From Mycobacterium sp. 1274761.0 (GTDB lineage: Bacteria; Actinomycetota; Actinomycetes; Mycobacteriales; Mycobacteriaceae), in the NCBI RefSeq assembly GCF_001668615.1, contig NZ_LZMC01000084.1, forward strand, positions 59,711-123,710: a DNA stretch of 64,000 nt. Reading direction: 5' to 3'. Below are positions 34,007 through 40,979 of the stretch, piece by piece; position 1 is the first letter of the stretch, and each line of letters begins with the position of its first letter. The notes beneath the pieces were generated by a model. It had not been told where the DNA came from and did no database searches. It was given only the letters and a program-made list of their open reading frames with translations. A program made the position numbers and the translations under genes.

Positions 34007-35025
34007 GAGACCTTCCCTTCTCGCGTTCCGGCAACCTTCTCCAGTGCCCGAAGCCGCACGGACGCGCTCCGAGGGTTGACTTCGATCTCATCGGCACCCG
34101 CGCGCTCGGCGCCGCGGGTCAAACTCCTGAATTCCGGCTCGTGTCCGGGCAATTCGACGGGCAGCCCTGGTGGCGTCCGTGACGCGGTGGCCGCGGCGAA
34201 GGCGCTCTTGACGATGCGGTCCTCCAGCGACTGGTAGGACATCACCACGATCCGACCGCCGGGCCCCAGCGCCGTCATCGCGGCGGGCAGCGCGTCGCGC
34301 AGCACGTCGAGTTCGCTGTTGACGGCTATCCGCAACGCCTGGAACGTCCGCTTGGCCGGATGACCGCCGGTACGGCGGGCCGGCGCCGGAATCGCTTCAT
34401 AGAGCAACTCGACCAACTCGCCGGTGCGACTGAACGGCTGACGGGCGCGCCTGCGGACGATCTGCGCGGCGATCCGGCCTGCGAACCGCTCCTCGCCGAA
34501 CTCACGCAGAATCCGCGCCAGGGACTTCTCGTCGTAGGTATTGAGCACGTCGGCGGCGGTGAGTTCGGCGTCGGGATCCATGCGCATGTCCAGCGGCGCG
34601 TCGGCCGAATACGAAAACCCACGCTCGGTGCGATCCAATTGCATCGACGAGACGCCGAGGTCAAACAGAATGCCGTCGATTCGGGCGGAATCGCTTGCCC
34701 AGTAACCGGATTCGGCAAGTGCGTCGTCGATGCCGTCGAAGGTCGTGCGTCCCAGCTCGATACGGCCGGCAAACGGGGCGAGGCGCTCACCGGCGATCCG
34801 CAGCGCGTTGGGGTCGCGGTCGAGGCCGATCAGCCGCAGTCCCGGCAGCTCGGTGAGGAACCGCTCGGCGTGGCCGCCCGCACCCAGTGTGGCGTCGACG
34901 AGCACGGCACCGGAGCCGTCGGGGCTACGCCGTGTCAGCGCGGGCCCGAGCAGTTCGACACAACGATCGAGCAGCACCGGGATGTGGCCGTGCTCGCCAG
35001 AGGTACGCCCGGATGCGTCAGCCAT
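34003..35025 (-). CDS. rsmH: 16S rRNA m4C1402 methyltransferase RsmH (MraW)
   Basis: A 340-residue SAM-dependent methyltransferase acting on N4 of C1402 in 16S rRNA. Landmarks are HIPVLLDRCVELL, the SAM loop DATLGAGGHAERFL, the acidic LIGLDRDPNAL, GILFDLGVSSMQLD and GGRIVVMSYQSLEDRIVK. The ATG at 35025 (MADASGRTSGEHGHIPV) is chosen: longer in-frame starts to 35295 translate through a strong RNA hairpin and into mraZ. From memory, the M. tuberculosis annotation carries such an extension (LPEATLAYFPNAR), which corresponds to that hairpin. It overlaps ftsL by four bases. Confidence 0.95.
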   Translation of the reverse strand: MADASGRTSGEHGHIPVLLDRCVELLGPALTRRSPDGSGAVLVDATLGAGGHAERFLTELPGLRLIGLDRDPNALRIAGERLAPFAGRIELGRTTFDGIDDALAESGYWASDSARIDGILFDLGVSSMQLDRTERGFSYSADAPLDMRMDPDAELTAADVLNTYDEKSLARILREFGEERFAGRIAAQIVRRRARQPFSRTGELVELLYEAIPAPARRTGGHPAKRTFQALRIAVNSELDVLRDALPAAMTALGPGGRIVVMSYQSLEDRIVKSAFAAATASRTPPGLPVELPGHEPEFRSLTRGAERAGADEIEVNPRSASVRLRALEKVAGTREGKVS

Positions 35026-35063
35026 GGCCAGCCCTCGCAAGATTCGCGGCCGCACACCGTGGT

Positions 35064-35123
35064 CTCTGCCCGAGTGGGGGGACCTGGCGTCGGGGAAGTA
35101 CGCCAGGGCCGGCTCGGGCAGAG
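35064..35123 (-). ncRNA. Structured leader RNA upstream of rsmH (mraW-motif-like)
   Basis: Between mraZ and rsmH the minus-strand transcript can fold into a nested hairpin. An outer 11-base perfect stem pairs CTCTGCCCGAG (35123-35113) with CTCGGGCAGAG (35074-35064). An inner 7-base perfect stem pairs CCTGGCG (35107-35101) with CGCCAGG (35089-35083), closing a TACTTCCCCGA loop. It ends 38 bases before the rsmH start. Its position matches the mraW RNA motif described in actinobacteria as a presumed 5' leader of mraW operons. The stems are directly visible; family membership is inferred from position and shape. Confidence 0.7.
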
Positions 35124-35149
35124 GCCGCGATGCGCGGTCAATCGCCGGA

Positions 35150-35581
35150 TCAAATGATGTCGCGCAGAGTTTCATCGCTGGCCGCAGAGAAGTTCTCTTC
35201 GTGAAGCTCTTGGTAGTTCTGCCATGCCTGCGCATCCCAGATCTCCAGGTAGTCGACCGAGCCGATGACCACGCAGTCCTTTGAGAGGTTGGCATAGCGC
35301 CGGTGGTCGGCCGACAACGTGATGCGGCCTTGCGCGTCGGGATGCTGTTCGTCGGTGGCGGCGGCCAGGTTGCGCAGGAACGCCCGGGCTTCAGGATTAC
35401 TGCGGGACGCGGCGGACGCGCGCCGTGCGAGTGCCTCGAACTCGGCGCGCGGGTAGACGGCGAGGCTGTGGTCCTGGCTTTTGGTGACCATCAACCCTCC
35501 TGCCAGCGCGTCGCGGAACTTGGCGGGCAGTGTCAACCGCCCCTTGTCGTCGAGCTTCGGCGTGTAGGTGCCGAGGAACAT
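35150..35581 (-). CDS. mraZ: Transcriptional regulator MraZ
   Basis: A 143-residue AbrB-fold DNA-binding protein that controls the dcw cluster. Both internal repeats are present: MFLGTYTPKLDDKGRLTLPAK at the N-terminus and PDAQGRITLSADHRRYANL in the second half, each with the D-x3-R type motif (DDKGRL, DAQGRI). It should form oligomeric rings that bind repeated TGGGN boxes; such boxes occur 60-90 bases upstream. It is the first gene of the cluster, followed by a structured leader and rsmH. Confidence 0.97.
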   Translation of the reverse strand: MFLGTYTPKLDDKGRLTLPAKFRDALAGGLMVTKSQDHSLAVYPRAEFEALARRASAASRSNPEARAFLRNLAAATDEQHPDAQGRITLSADHRRYANLSKDCVVIGSVDYLEIWDAQAWQNYQELHEENFSAASDETLRDII

Positions 35582-35643
35582 CTCGCCACCTCCCGCGTAA
35601 AGCCAGGTGAATCAGGTGAAGGAGCCCCGGTCGCTCCAACACA

Positions 35644-35670
35644 CGCCACTTTACCCCACAATCCCCCACT
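35644..35670 (-). promoter_or_regulatory. MraZ operator (TGGGN boxes) upstream of mraZ
   Basis: On the minus strand the sequence contains GTGGGGGATT, GTGGGGTAAA and GTGGCGTGTG consecutively. These are three GTGGNG boxes at an exact ten-base period, 64-90 bases before the mraZ start. MraZ is known to bind direct TGGGN repeats with five-base spacers upstream of its own gene, so autoregulation is likely. A further GTGGGG lies at 35705-35710. Confidence 0.65.
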
Positions 35671-35810
35671 TCTCGCCAAACACAAGCAAATGTTGCGGGG
35701 ATTTCCCCACGTCCAGGGCCATGGACACCTGGTCCGCTCGTTCGGGAGGGTTCAGTGCACAACAAATAGCCAGCTCAAGCCGCGGTGGGGCGGAGTGGGG
35801 GCCGCAGGAA

Positions 35811-35842
35811 TTAAAAAACGGGGTAGCCGAATTGGCTACCCC
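35811..35842 (-). terminator. Intrinsic terminator after the DUF3040 gene
   Basis: A perfect nine-base stem, GGGGTAGCC (35820-35828) with GGCTACCCC (35834-35842), encloses a five-base loop. On the minus strand it is followed at once by CGTTTTTTAA. It begins 15 bases past the stop of the DUF3040 gene and separates it from the mraZ operon. A hairpin with a real U-tract is uncommon in mycobacteria. Confidence 0.88.
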
Positions 35843-35857
35843 ATCGTGATTGGCGCG

Positions 35858-36262
35858 TTATTCGTCGAAGCGCCGACGGAAGCGGTCTTCCATCCGGCTG
35901 GTGAAGGATCCTCCGGAACCCTTGGCCCGCTTCTGCCGGGCGACGCCTGGCTCGAGGCCGGAGCGATCACGGCCACCCGACATGCGGGGCCCGGTGATCG
36001 CGAACACAACGCCGCCGAACATCACCAAAAAGCCGAGCACGGAAAGGATCGGGAAGCTGCCGATCATGGTTGCCTTGAAGGCCACGCCGCACACCAGCAT
36101 CGCGAGACCGATCAGGAACAGCGCCGCACCCTGCAGCCGACGCCGAGCCGAAGGCGCCCGAAGGCTGCCACCGCGCACGCTCGACGCGAATTTAGGGTCC
36201 TCGGCATAGAGTGCGCTCTCGATCTGATCGAGCATGCGCTGCTCATGATCGGAGAGTGGCAT
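35858..36262 (-). CDS. DUF3040 membrane protein
   Basis: A 134-residue protein with the DUF3040 N-terminal signature MPLSDHEQRMLDQIESALYA followed by DPKFASS. Two helices follow at ~45-62 (AALFLIGLAMLVCGVAF) and ~69-90, and a basic C-terminal tail ends in RMEDRFRRRFDE. The family is actinobacterial, regularly placed just upstream of mraZ, and of unknown function. It has its own intrinsic terminator and is divergent from the GNAT gene, 234 bases away. Confidence 0.92.
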   Translation of the reverse strand: MPLSDHEQRMLDQIESALYAEDPKFASSVRGGSLRAPSARRRLQGAALFLIGLAMLVCGVAFKATMIGSFPILSVLGFLVMFGGVVFAITGPRMSGGRDRSGLEPGVARQKRAKGSGGSFTSRMEDRFRRRFDE

Positions 36263-36496
36263 GCGTCCCTCCTTGCCGCCCGTCGCTTTGGCTACAACGC
36301 CGATATGCCCGCCTCTGCGGACAACTACCAGTCATGATACGAGGTGAATCTGAGCCGTACCACCCAGTTCGCGACCCCGATTGTATGACCTCGACCGCGT
36401 CTGTGACCCAGCGGCTCGCGATGCCGATAATGGCCTTGGATTACGGATGGCTCCCCCGAACAACTCATCTCGGCGCAGGAAGGCGGAGAACGAACC

Positions 36497-37096
36497 GTGG
36501 CGACATTTCTCATCGATCTGTCGCCGGCCGACATGCAGGCGAGGCTGACTGACGCGCTCGGCGTCTACGTCGATGCGATGCGCTATCCGCGCGGCACCGA
36601 GGACCAGCGCGCGGCGATGTGGCTCGAGCACACCCGACGCGAGGGCTGGCGGGCCGTCGCGGCCGTCGAGGTGCCTGACTCTCCTTACGCCTCCGACCCG
36701 CCGCCGGGGTTGACCGCAGCACCGATCGTCGGCGTCGCGTACGGCTACTGCGGCGCCCCCGACCAGTGGTGGCAGCAGCAGGTCGTCGCCGGGCTGCAGC
36801 GCGTCGGCGCCGACCGGTCCCGCATCGCCGAGCTGATGTCCAGTTACTTCGAGCTGACGGAGTTGCATATCCATCCGCGGGCCCAGGGACACGGTTTGGG
36901 TGAAGCGCTGACCCGCAGGTTGCTTGCCGAACGGCGGGAAGCCAACGTGCTGCTGTCCACCCCGGAGATCAACGGTGAGGCAAACCGCGCGTGGCGGCTC
37001 TACCGCAGGCTCGGCTTCGCCGACGTTATCCGTGGCTACCACTTCGCGGGCGATCCCCGGCCGTTCGCGATTCTCGGCAGGTCTCTACCGCTGTGA
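36497..37096 (+). CDS. GNAT-family acetyltransferase (Rv2170-like)
   Basis: A 199-residue N-acetyltransferase. The acetyl-CoA loop is at ~133-143 (HPRAQGHGLGEAL), with the preceding strand ELTELHIHP and the following STPEINGEANRAWRLYRRLG typical of GNAT proteins. The M. tuberculosis homologue has been reported to acetylate lysines of isocitrate dehydrogenase; the substrate here is inferred only. It starts with GTG at 36497. lppM begins 26 bases downstream, so they may share a transcript. Confidence 0.87.
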   Translation: MATFLIDLSPADMQARLTDALGVYVDAMRYPRGTEDQRAAMWLEHTRREGWRAVAAVEVPDSPYASDPPPGLTAAPIVGVAYGYCGAPDQWWQQQVVAGLQRVGADRSRIAELMSSYFELTELHIHPRAQGHGLGEALTRRLLAERREANVLLSTPEINGEANRAWRLYRRLGFADVIRGYHFAGDPRPFAILGRSLPL

Positions 37097-37122
37097 CACT
37101 GCGGGTCTGGCACGATGACCTG

Positions 37123-37806
37123 GTGTCGAACCGCCGCAGAATCCGCCTGTTCGCGGTGGTGCTGCTGGTGCTGATCCTTCCGACGGCCGTCGGCTGTGTG
37201 CGGGTCAGAGCGAGCATCACCGTTTCCCCCGACGACCGCGTCTCCGGACAGATCGTCGCCGCGGCCAAGCCCCGGTCAGCCGACGACAAGGGCCCGCAGC
37301 TGCTCAACAACCTGCCGTTTAGCAACAAGGTCGCAATATCTGATTACGACAGGGACGACTACGTGGGCTCCCAGGCGGTGTTCTCCGACCTGACTTTCGC
37401 CGAGCTGCCGCAGCTGGCCAACATGAACCGGGACGCCGCTGGCGTCGACCTGTCGCTTCGCCGCGCGGGTGATCTGGTGATCCTCGACGGTCGCGCGGAT
37501 CTGACGACGCTGACCGATCCCGAAGCAGACGTGTCGTTGTCGGTGTCGTTTCCCGGCGAAGTGACCTCGACCAACGGCGACCAGGTGGCCGCCGAGGTTG
37601 TCGAGTGGAAGCTGAAACCCGGTGTGGTAAGCACGATGTCGGCTCAAGCCCGCTACACCGACCCCAGTGCACGCTCCTTCACCGGTGCGGCGATCTGGTT
37701 GACCCTGGCGTCGTTCCTGGTGGCGGGCGTCCTCGCGGCGCTGGCATGGGTGAACCGCGACCAGTCGCCCCGCTTCGCCGACCCGGCCACGACCCAACGC
37801 GACTAG
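37123..37806 (+). CDS. lppM: Lipoprotein LppM
   Basis: A 227-residue exported protein matching mycobacterial LppM, which affects phagosome trafficking in M. tuberculosis. A signal peptide (RRIRLFAVVLLVLILPTAVG) ends before Cys24; the lipobox AVGC is slightly atypical. The folded LppM domain covers ~25-190 (RVRASITVSPDDRVSG, FSDLTFAELPQLANM, WKLKPGVVSTMSAQARYTD). A C-terminal helix (LTLASFLVAGVLAALAWV) gives a second membrane anchor. The GTG at 37123 reproduces the family length; longer frames read through the GNAT gene. Confidence 0.92.
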   Translation: MSNRRRIRLFAVVLLVLILPTAVGCVRVRASITVSPDDRVSGQIVAAAKPRSADDKGPQLLNNLPFSNKVAISDYDRDDYVGSQAVFSDLTFAELPQLANMNRDAAGVDLSLRRAGDLVILDGRADLTTLTDPEADVSLSVSFPGEVTSTNGDQVAAEVVEWKLKPGVVSTMSAQARYTDPSARSFTGAAIWLTLASFLVAGVLAALAWVNRDQSPRFADPATTQRD

Positions 37807-37895
37807 CAATCGACTGGCTTGCTAGAACTCCCCGGGCGCGCTCTACTCTGAAGGCATCTGAGGGCGGAGGACATCGACGGAAAGGGGCGCGGCGC

Positions 37896-38990
37896 TTGAG
37901 CGTGGACACAGCGGCACCGTCGGCCGTCGAGTTGGCCGGCGCCGTAACGGACCAACTGCGGCAGTATCTCGCGGAGCGCCGCAGCCAATGCGCCTACATC
38001 GGCACCGATTACGCCGAGCTCACCGCTGCGCTCGAGGAGTTCGTGTTGCGCGGCGGCAAGCGGCTGCGCCCCGCCTTCGCCTACTGGGGCTGGCGTGCGG
38101 TCGCCGACCGCGCAGATGAACCGGTGGACCCGGCGACCCTGCGTCTGTTCGCTTCGCTGGAATTGCTGCATGCCTGCGCCCTGGTGCACGACGACGTCAT
38201 CGACGGCTCGGCCACCCGTCGCGGTCTGCCCACCATCCACCGGATCTTCGCCCAGAAACACCGTGAGCAGAACTGGAGCGGCTCTGCCGAACAGTTCGGG
38301 CTGTCGGCGGCGATCCTGCTCGGCGACCTCGCCCTGGCATGGGCCGACGACATCGTCGCTACGGCCGACCTGCCCGCCGACGCGGCGGCCCGGGTGCAAC
38401 GCGTGTGGGCGGACATCCGCACCGAGGTACTCGGCGGCCAGTACCTCGACATCGTCGCCGAGTCCAGCGGCGCGACCACGGTGGCCTCAGCGATGACCGT
38501 CAACACGTACAAGACCGCGTCCTACACCGTCACCCGACCGCTGCAGATCGGGGTGGCCGCAGCCGCCGACCGGCCCGACGTGCACGCGATCTTCCATGAC
38601 GTCGGCAACGACCTCGGGGTGGCATTCCAGTTGCGCGACGACGTGCTCGGCGTGTTCGGTGATCCGGCCGTGACGGGCAAGCCCTCCGGTGACGACCTGC
38701 GCTCCGGTAAGCGCACGGTGCTGTTGGCCGAGGCCATCGAGCTCGCCGACAAAACCGACCAGCAGGCCGCCGTCCGGCTGCGCTCCTCGATCGGCACCGA
38801 GCTCTCGGATCCGCAGGTGCGCGAGCTGTGTCAGATCATCGAATCGGTTGGCGCACTCGCGGCCGTCGAAGAGCACATCGACCTGCTCACCACCCGGTCG
38901 CTGGAGGCGATCGATGCCGCACCGATCAACCCGCAGGCGAAGGCGGGCCTGGCGGCGCTGGCCAGGGCAGCCGCTAACCGGACCGCCTGA
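37896..38990 (+). CDS. idsA2: Polyprenyl (geranylgeranyl-type) diphosphate synthase IdsA2
   Basis: A 364-residue trans-isoprenyl diphosphate synthase, condensing IPP onto allylic diphosphates to make C15-C20 or longer chains. The first Asp-rich motif is VHDDVIDGSATRRG. The second reads QLRDDVLGVFGD, where Gly replaces the last Asp of DDxxD, a variant common in actinobacterial enzymes. The diphosphate-binding RGGKRLRPAF is present. TTG at 37896 is chosen from an AAAGGGG eight bases upstream; a GTG two codons later is the alternative. It precedes mptA by 38 bases, consistent with supply of prenyl lipid for mannosyl donors. In M. tuberculosis a folate-type reductase gene (Rv2172c) sits between lppM and idsA2; it is missing here. 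Confidence 0.93.
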   Translation: MSVDTAAPSAVELAGAVTDQLRQYLAERRSQCAYIGTDYAELTAALEEFVLRGGKRLRPAFAYWGWRAVADRADEPVDPATLRLFASLELLHACALVHDDVIDGSATRRGLPTIHRIFAQKHREQNWSGSAEQFGLSAAILLGDLALAWADDIVATADLPADAAARVQRVWADIRTEVLGGQYLDIVAESSGATTVASAMTVNTYKTASYTVTRPLQIGVAAAADRPDVHAIFHDVGNDLGVAFQLRDDVLGVFGDPAVTGKPSGDDLRSGKRTVLLAEAIELADKTDQQAAVRLRSSIGTELSDPQVRELCQIIESVGALAAVEEHIDLLTTRSLEAIDAAPINPQAKAGLAALARAAANRTA

Positions 38991-38993
38991 CTT

Positions 38994-39039
38994 GCTGCGG
39001 ACGTGAGGAGCACATTGAGGCTGCGGACGTGAGGAGCAC
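38994..39039 (+). repeat. Duplicated initiation region with a nine-codon leader ORF before mptA
   Basis: GCTGCGGACGTGAGGAGCAC occurs at 38994-39013 and again at 39020-39039, a 26-base tandem duplication. The second copy holds the GTG start of mptA (39029). The GTG of the first copy (39003) opens a nine-codon frame, VRSTLRLRT, whose TGA at 39030-39032 overlaps the mptA GTG as GTGA. GAGGAG in copy 1 can serve as the Shine-Dalgarno of mptA. Confidence 0.8.
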
Positions 39040-40543
39040 CTTGCATAGCCCGCCGAGCTTCGCGCGGCTGTCCGCGTTTACGACATCACAGGAAGCCCGC
39101 CCGGCACTGCTCGGCTTCCTTGGCGCCGCGATGATCACCGCCGGTGGCCTCGGCGCGGGCAGCACGCAGTTGCACGACCCGTTGCTGGAGTCGCTGCACC
39201 TGTCGTGGCTTCGGTTCGGGCACGGACTGGTGCTGTCGTCGATCGTGCTGTGGGGCGGCGTCGCGGTGATGCTGTTCGCATGGCTGTGGTTGGGCCGCAG
39301 CGTGATCGACGGCTCCGCACGCGAGTACACGATGGCGGCGACGACCGGCTTCTGGCTGGCACCGCTGCTGCTGTCGGTGCCGGTGTTCAGCCGCGACACC
39401 TACTCCTACCTTGCGCAGGGCGCGTTGCTGCGCGACGGCTTCGACCCGTATGCCGTCGGACCGGTCGACAACCCGAATTCCCTGCTGGACAACGTCAGCC
39501 CGATCTGGACGACGACGACAGCGCCCTACGGGCCGGCGTTCATCCTGGTCGCCAAGTTCGTCACGATGCTCGTCGGCGATCACGTGATCGCCGGCACGAT
39601 GGTGCTGCGGCTGTGCATGCTGCCCGGGCTGATCCTGCTGATCTGGGCCGCTCCGCGGCTGGCTCGTCACGTCGGCGCCAACGGCGCAGCGGCGCTGTGG
39701 ATCTGCGCACTCAACCCGCTGGTGATCATCCATCTAATGGGCGGGGTGCACAACGAGATGCTGATGGTCGGCCTGATGACGGCGGGCATCGCGTTTATCC
39801 TCGGCGGCCGCCCGATCGTCGGCAACGCGTTGATCGTCGTCGCCGTGGCCGTCAAAGCCACAGCAGGGCTTGCCCTTCCGTTCATGGTGTGGGTGTGGGC
39901 GCGCCAGTTTAAAGACAGCCGCAACTTCTCGCCGGTGCGCGCCTTCGCAGCGGCGACCGCGGCGTCGATCGCGATCTTCATCGCGGTGTTCGCCGTGTTG
40001 TCGTGGCTGGCCGGCGTCGGCATCGGCTGGCTCACCGCGCTGGCAGGTTCGGTGAAGATCATCAACTGGCTGACGGTGCCGACCGCCTTCTCCAACGTCG
40101 TCAACGCCGTGGGCGGGTTGCTCTTCCCGGTGAACTTCTACGCCGTGCTCGACGTGGCCAGGATCATCGGCATCGCGATCATCGCGATCTCACTTCCGTT
40201 GCTGTGGTGGCGGTTTCGGCACAGCGACCGTGAGGTGCTGACCGGCATTGCGCTGGCAATGGTGATTGTCGTACTGTTCGTGCCCGCCGCGCTGCCGTGG
40301 TATTACACCTGGCCGCTCGCGATTCTGTCGGCGCTGGCCCAGAGCAGGCAGGCGATCGCGCTCATAGCCGCCTTCTCGACGTGGATCATGGTGATCTTCA
40401 AACCCGATGGCAGCCACGGCATGTACTCGTGGATCCACGTGCTGCTGGCTACGGCGTGCGCCGCGGCCGCCTGGTATTCGCTCTACAAGCAGCCGGGTCA
40501 GTACGCCATCGCCTGGGCGCGGCGAACCACCTCGCGGGCCTGA
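39029..40543 (+). CDS. mptA: Alpha-1,6-mannosyltransferase MptA
   Basis: A 504-residue GT-C glycosyltransferase with about 13 helices, using polyprenyl-phosphate-mannose outside the membrane. It elongates the lipomannan backbone. GT-C landmarks are the first large loop with the Asp-containing FSRDTYSYLAQGALLRDG and DPYAVGPVDNPNS, and the later ALNPLVIIHLMGGVHNE. GTG start at 39029, sitting in a duplicated ribosome-site sequence. The 3' end overlaps the convergent Rv2175c-like gene by 46 bases. Together with the MptC-like gene and pimB' in this window it belongs to the PIM/LM/LAM pathway. Confidence 0.94.
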   Translation: MRSTLHSPPSFARLSAFTTSQEARPALLGFLGAAMITAGGLGAGSTQLHDPLLESLHLSWLRFGHGLVLSSIVLWGGVAVMLFAWLWLGRSVIDGSAREYTMAATTGFWLAPLLLSVPVFSRDTYSYLAQGALLRDGFDPYAVGPVDNPNSLLDNVSPIWTTTTAPYGPAFILVAKFVTMLVGDHVIAGTMVLRLCMLPGLILLIWAAPRLARHVGANGAAALWICALNPLVIIHLMGGVHNEMLMVGLMTAGIAFILGGRPIVGNALIVVAVAVKATAGLALPFMVWVWARQFKDSRNFSPVRAFAAATAASIAIFIAVFAVLSWLAGVGIGWLTALAGSVKIINWLTVPTAFSNVVNAVGGLLFPVNFYAVLDVARIIGIAIIAISLPLLWWRFRHSDREVLTGIALAMVIVVLFVPAALPWYYTWPLAILSALAQSRQAIALIAAFSTWIMVIFKPDGSHGMYSWIHVLLATACAAAAWYSLYKQPGQYAIAWARRTTSRA

Positions 40544-40950
40544 TGGCTGTGCAACGCATCGACGGGGCGGGCGTTGTCCTGGCGGTCCACCGATCCGTCG
40601 CGGCGGATGGTCAGTGACGGATCCGGGGTGAACAGCCAGCGGACGATCTCGGTGTCTTTGTAGCCGCCGTCATGCAGGACGACGAGCAATCCCTGCAGGC
40701 TCTTGACGACGTGGCCGGTCTCGTCGAAGAAGATCTTTGGTACCACCACCGACCCGCCTCGGCGGATCCCGACGAGGTGGCCGTCGCGTAGGTGTTGGTG
40801 GACCTTGCTGACGGGGATGCCGAGCAACTTGGCGACATGAGGCAGGTCGTAGACGTCTTCGCCAGGATCGATCACATCCTCAGCGGCTGGAATACTGCTC
40901 ACGGCCCCGAGTGTAGGACCAGCGACGCGTCCTCGGAGGCCCGTCGGCAA
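40498..40950 (-). CDS. DNA-binding protein, PknL substrate (Rv2175c-like)
   Basis: A 150-residue protein with a winged helix-turn-helix (YDLPHVAKLLGIPVSKVHQH) and the conserved end REVVRRAQAMAY of Rv2175c. That protein binds DNA and is phosphorylated by PknL on a Thr in its flexible N-tail. The TTG at 40950 is preferred: it preserves a PTLGAV segment, like the STLARV region that carries the phosphosite. A GTG at 40902 would drop this tail. pknL lies divergently only 29 bases away, so kinase and substrate are probably controlled from the same short region. Confidence 0.87.
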   Translation of the reverse strand: MPTGLRGRVAGPTLGAVSSIPAAEDVIDPGEDVYDLPHVAKLLGIPVSKVHQHLRDGHLVGIRRGGSVVVPKIFFDETGHVVKSLQGLLVVLHDGGYKDTEIVRWLFTPDPSLTIRRDGSVDRQDNARPVDALHSHQAREVVRRAQAMAY

Positions 40951-40979
40951 CCACAGTTGAGGGCAATTCGCTACGTACC

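Noticed and set aside
35026..35295. N-terminal extension of RsmH (starts up to 35295)
   Set aside because: The extension would be read through mraZ and a perfect nested RNA hairpin. The conserved methyltransferase begins after the ATG at 35025.
36991..37122. Longer start for lppM
   Set aside because: The additional codons lie inside the GNAT gene in a different frame; the GTG at 37123 gives a signal peptide at the N-terminus and the family length.
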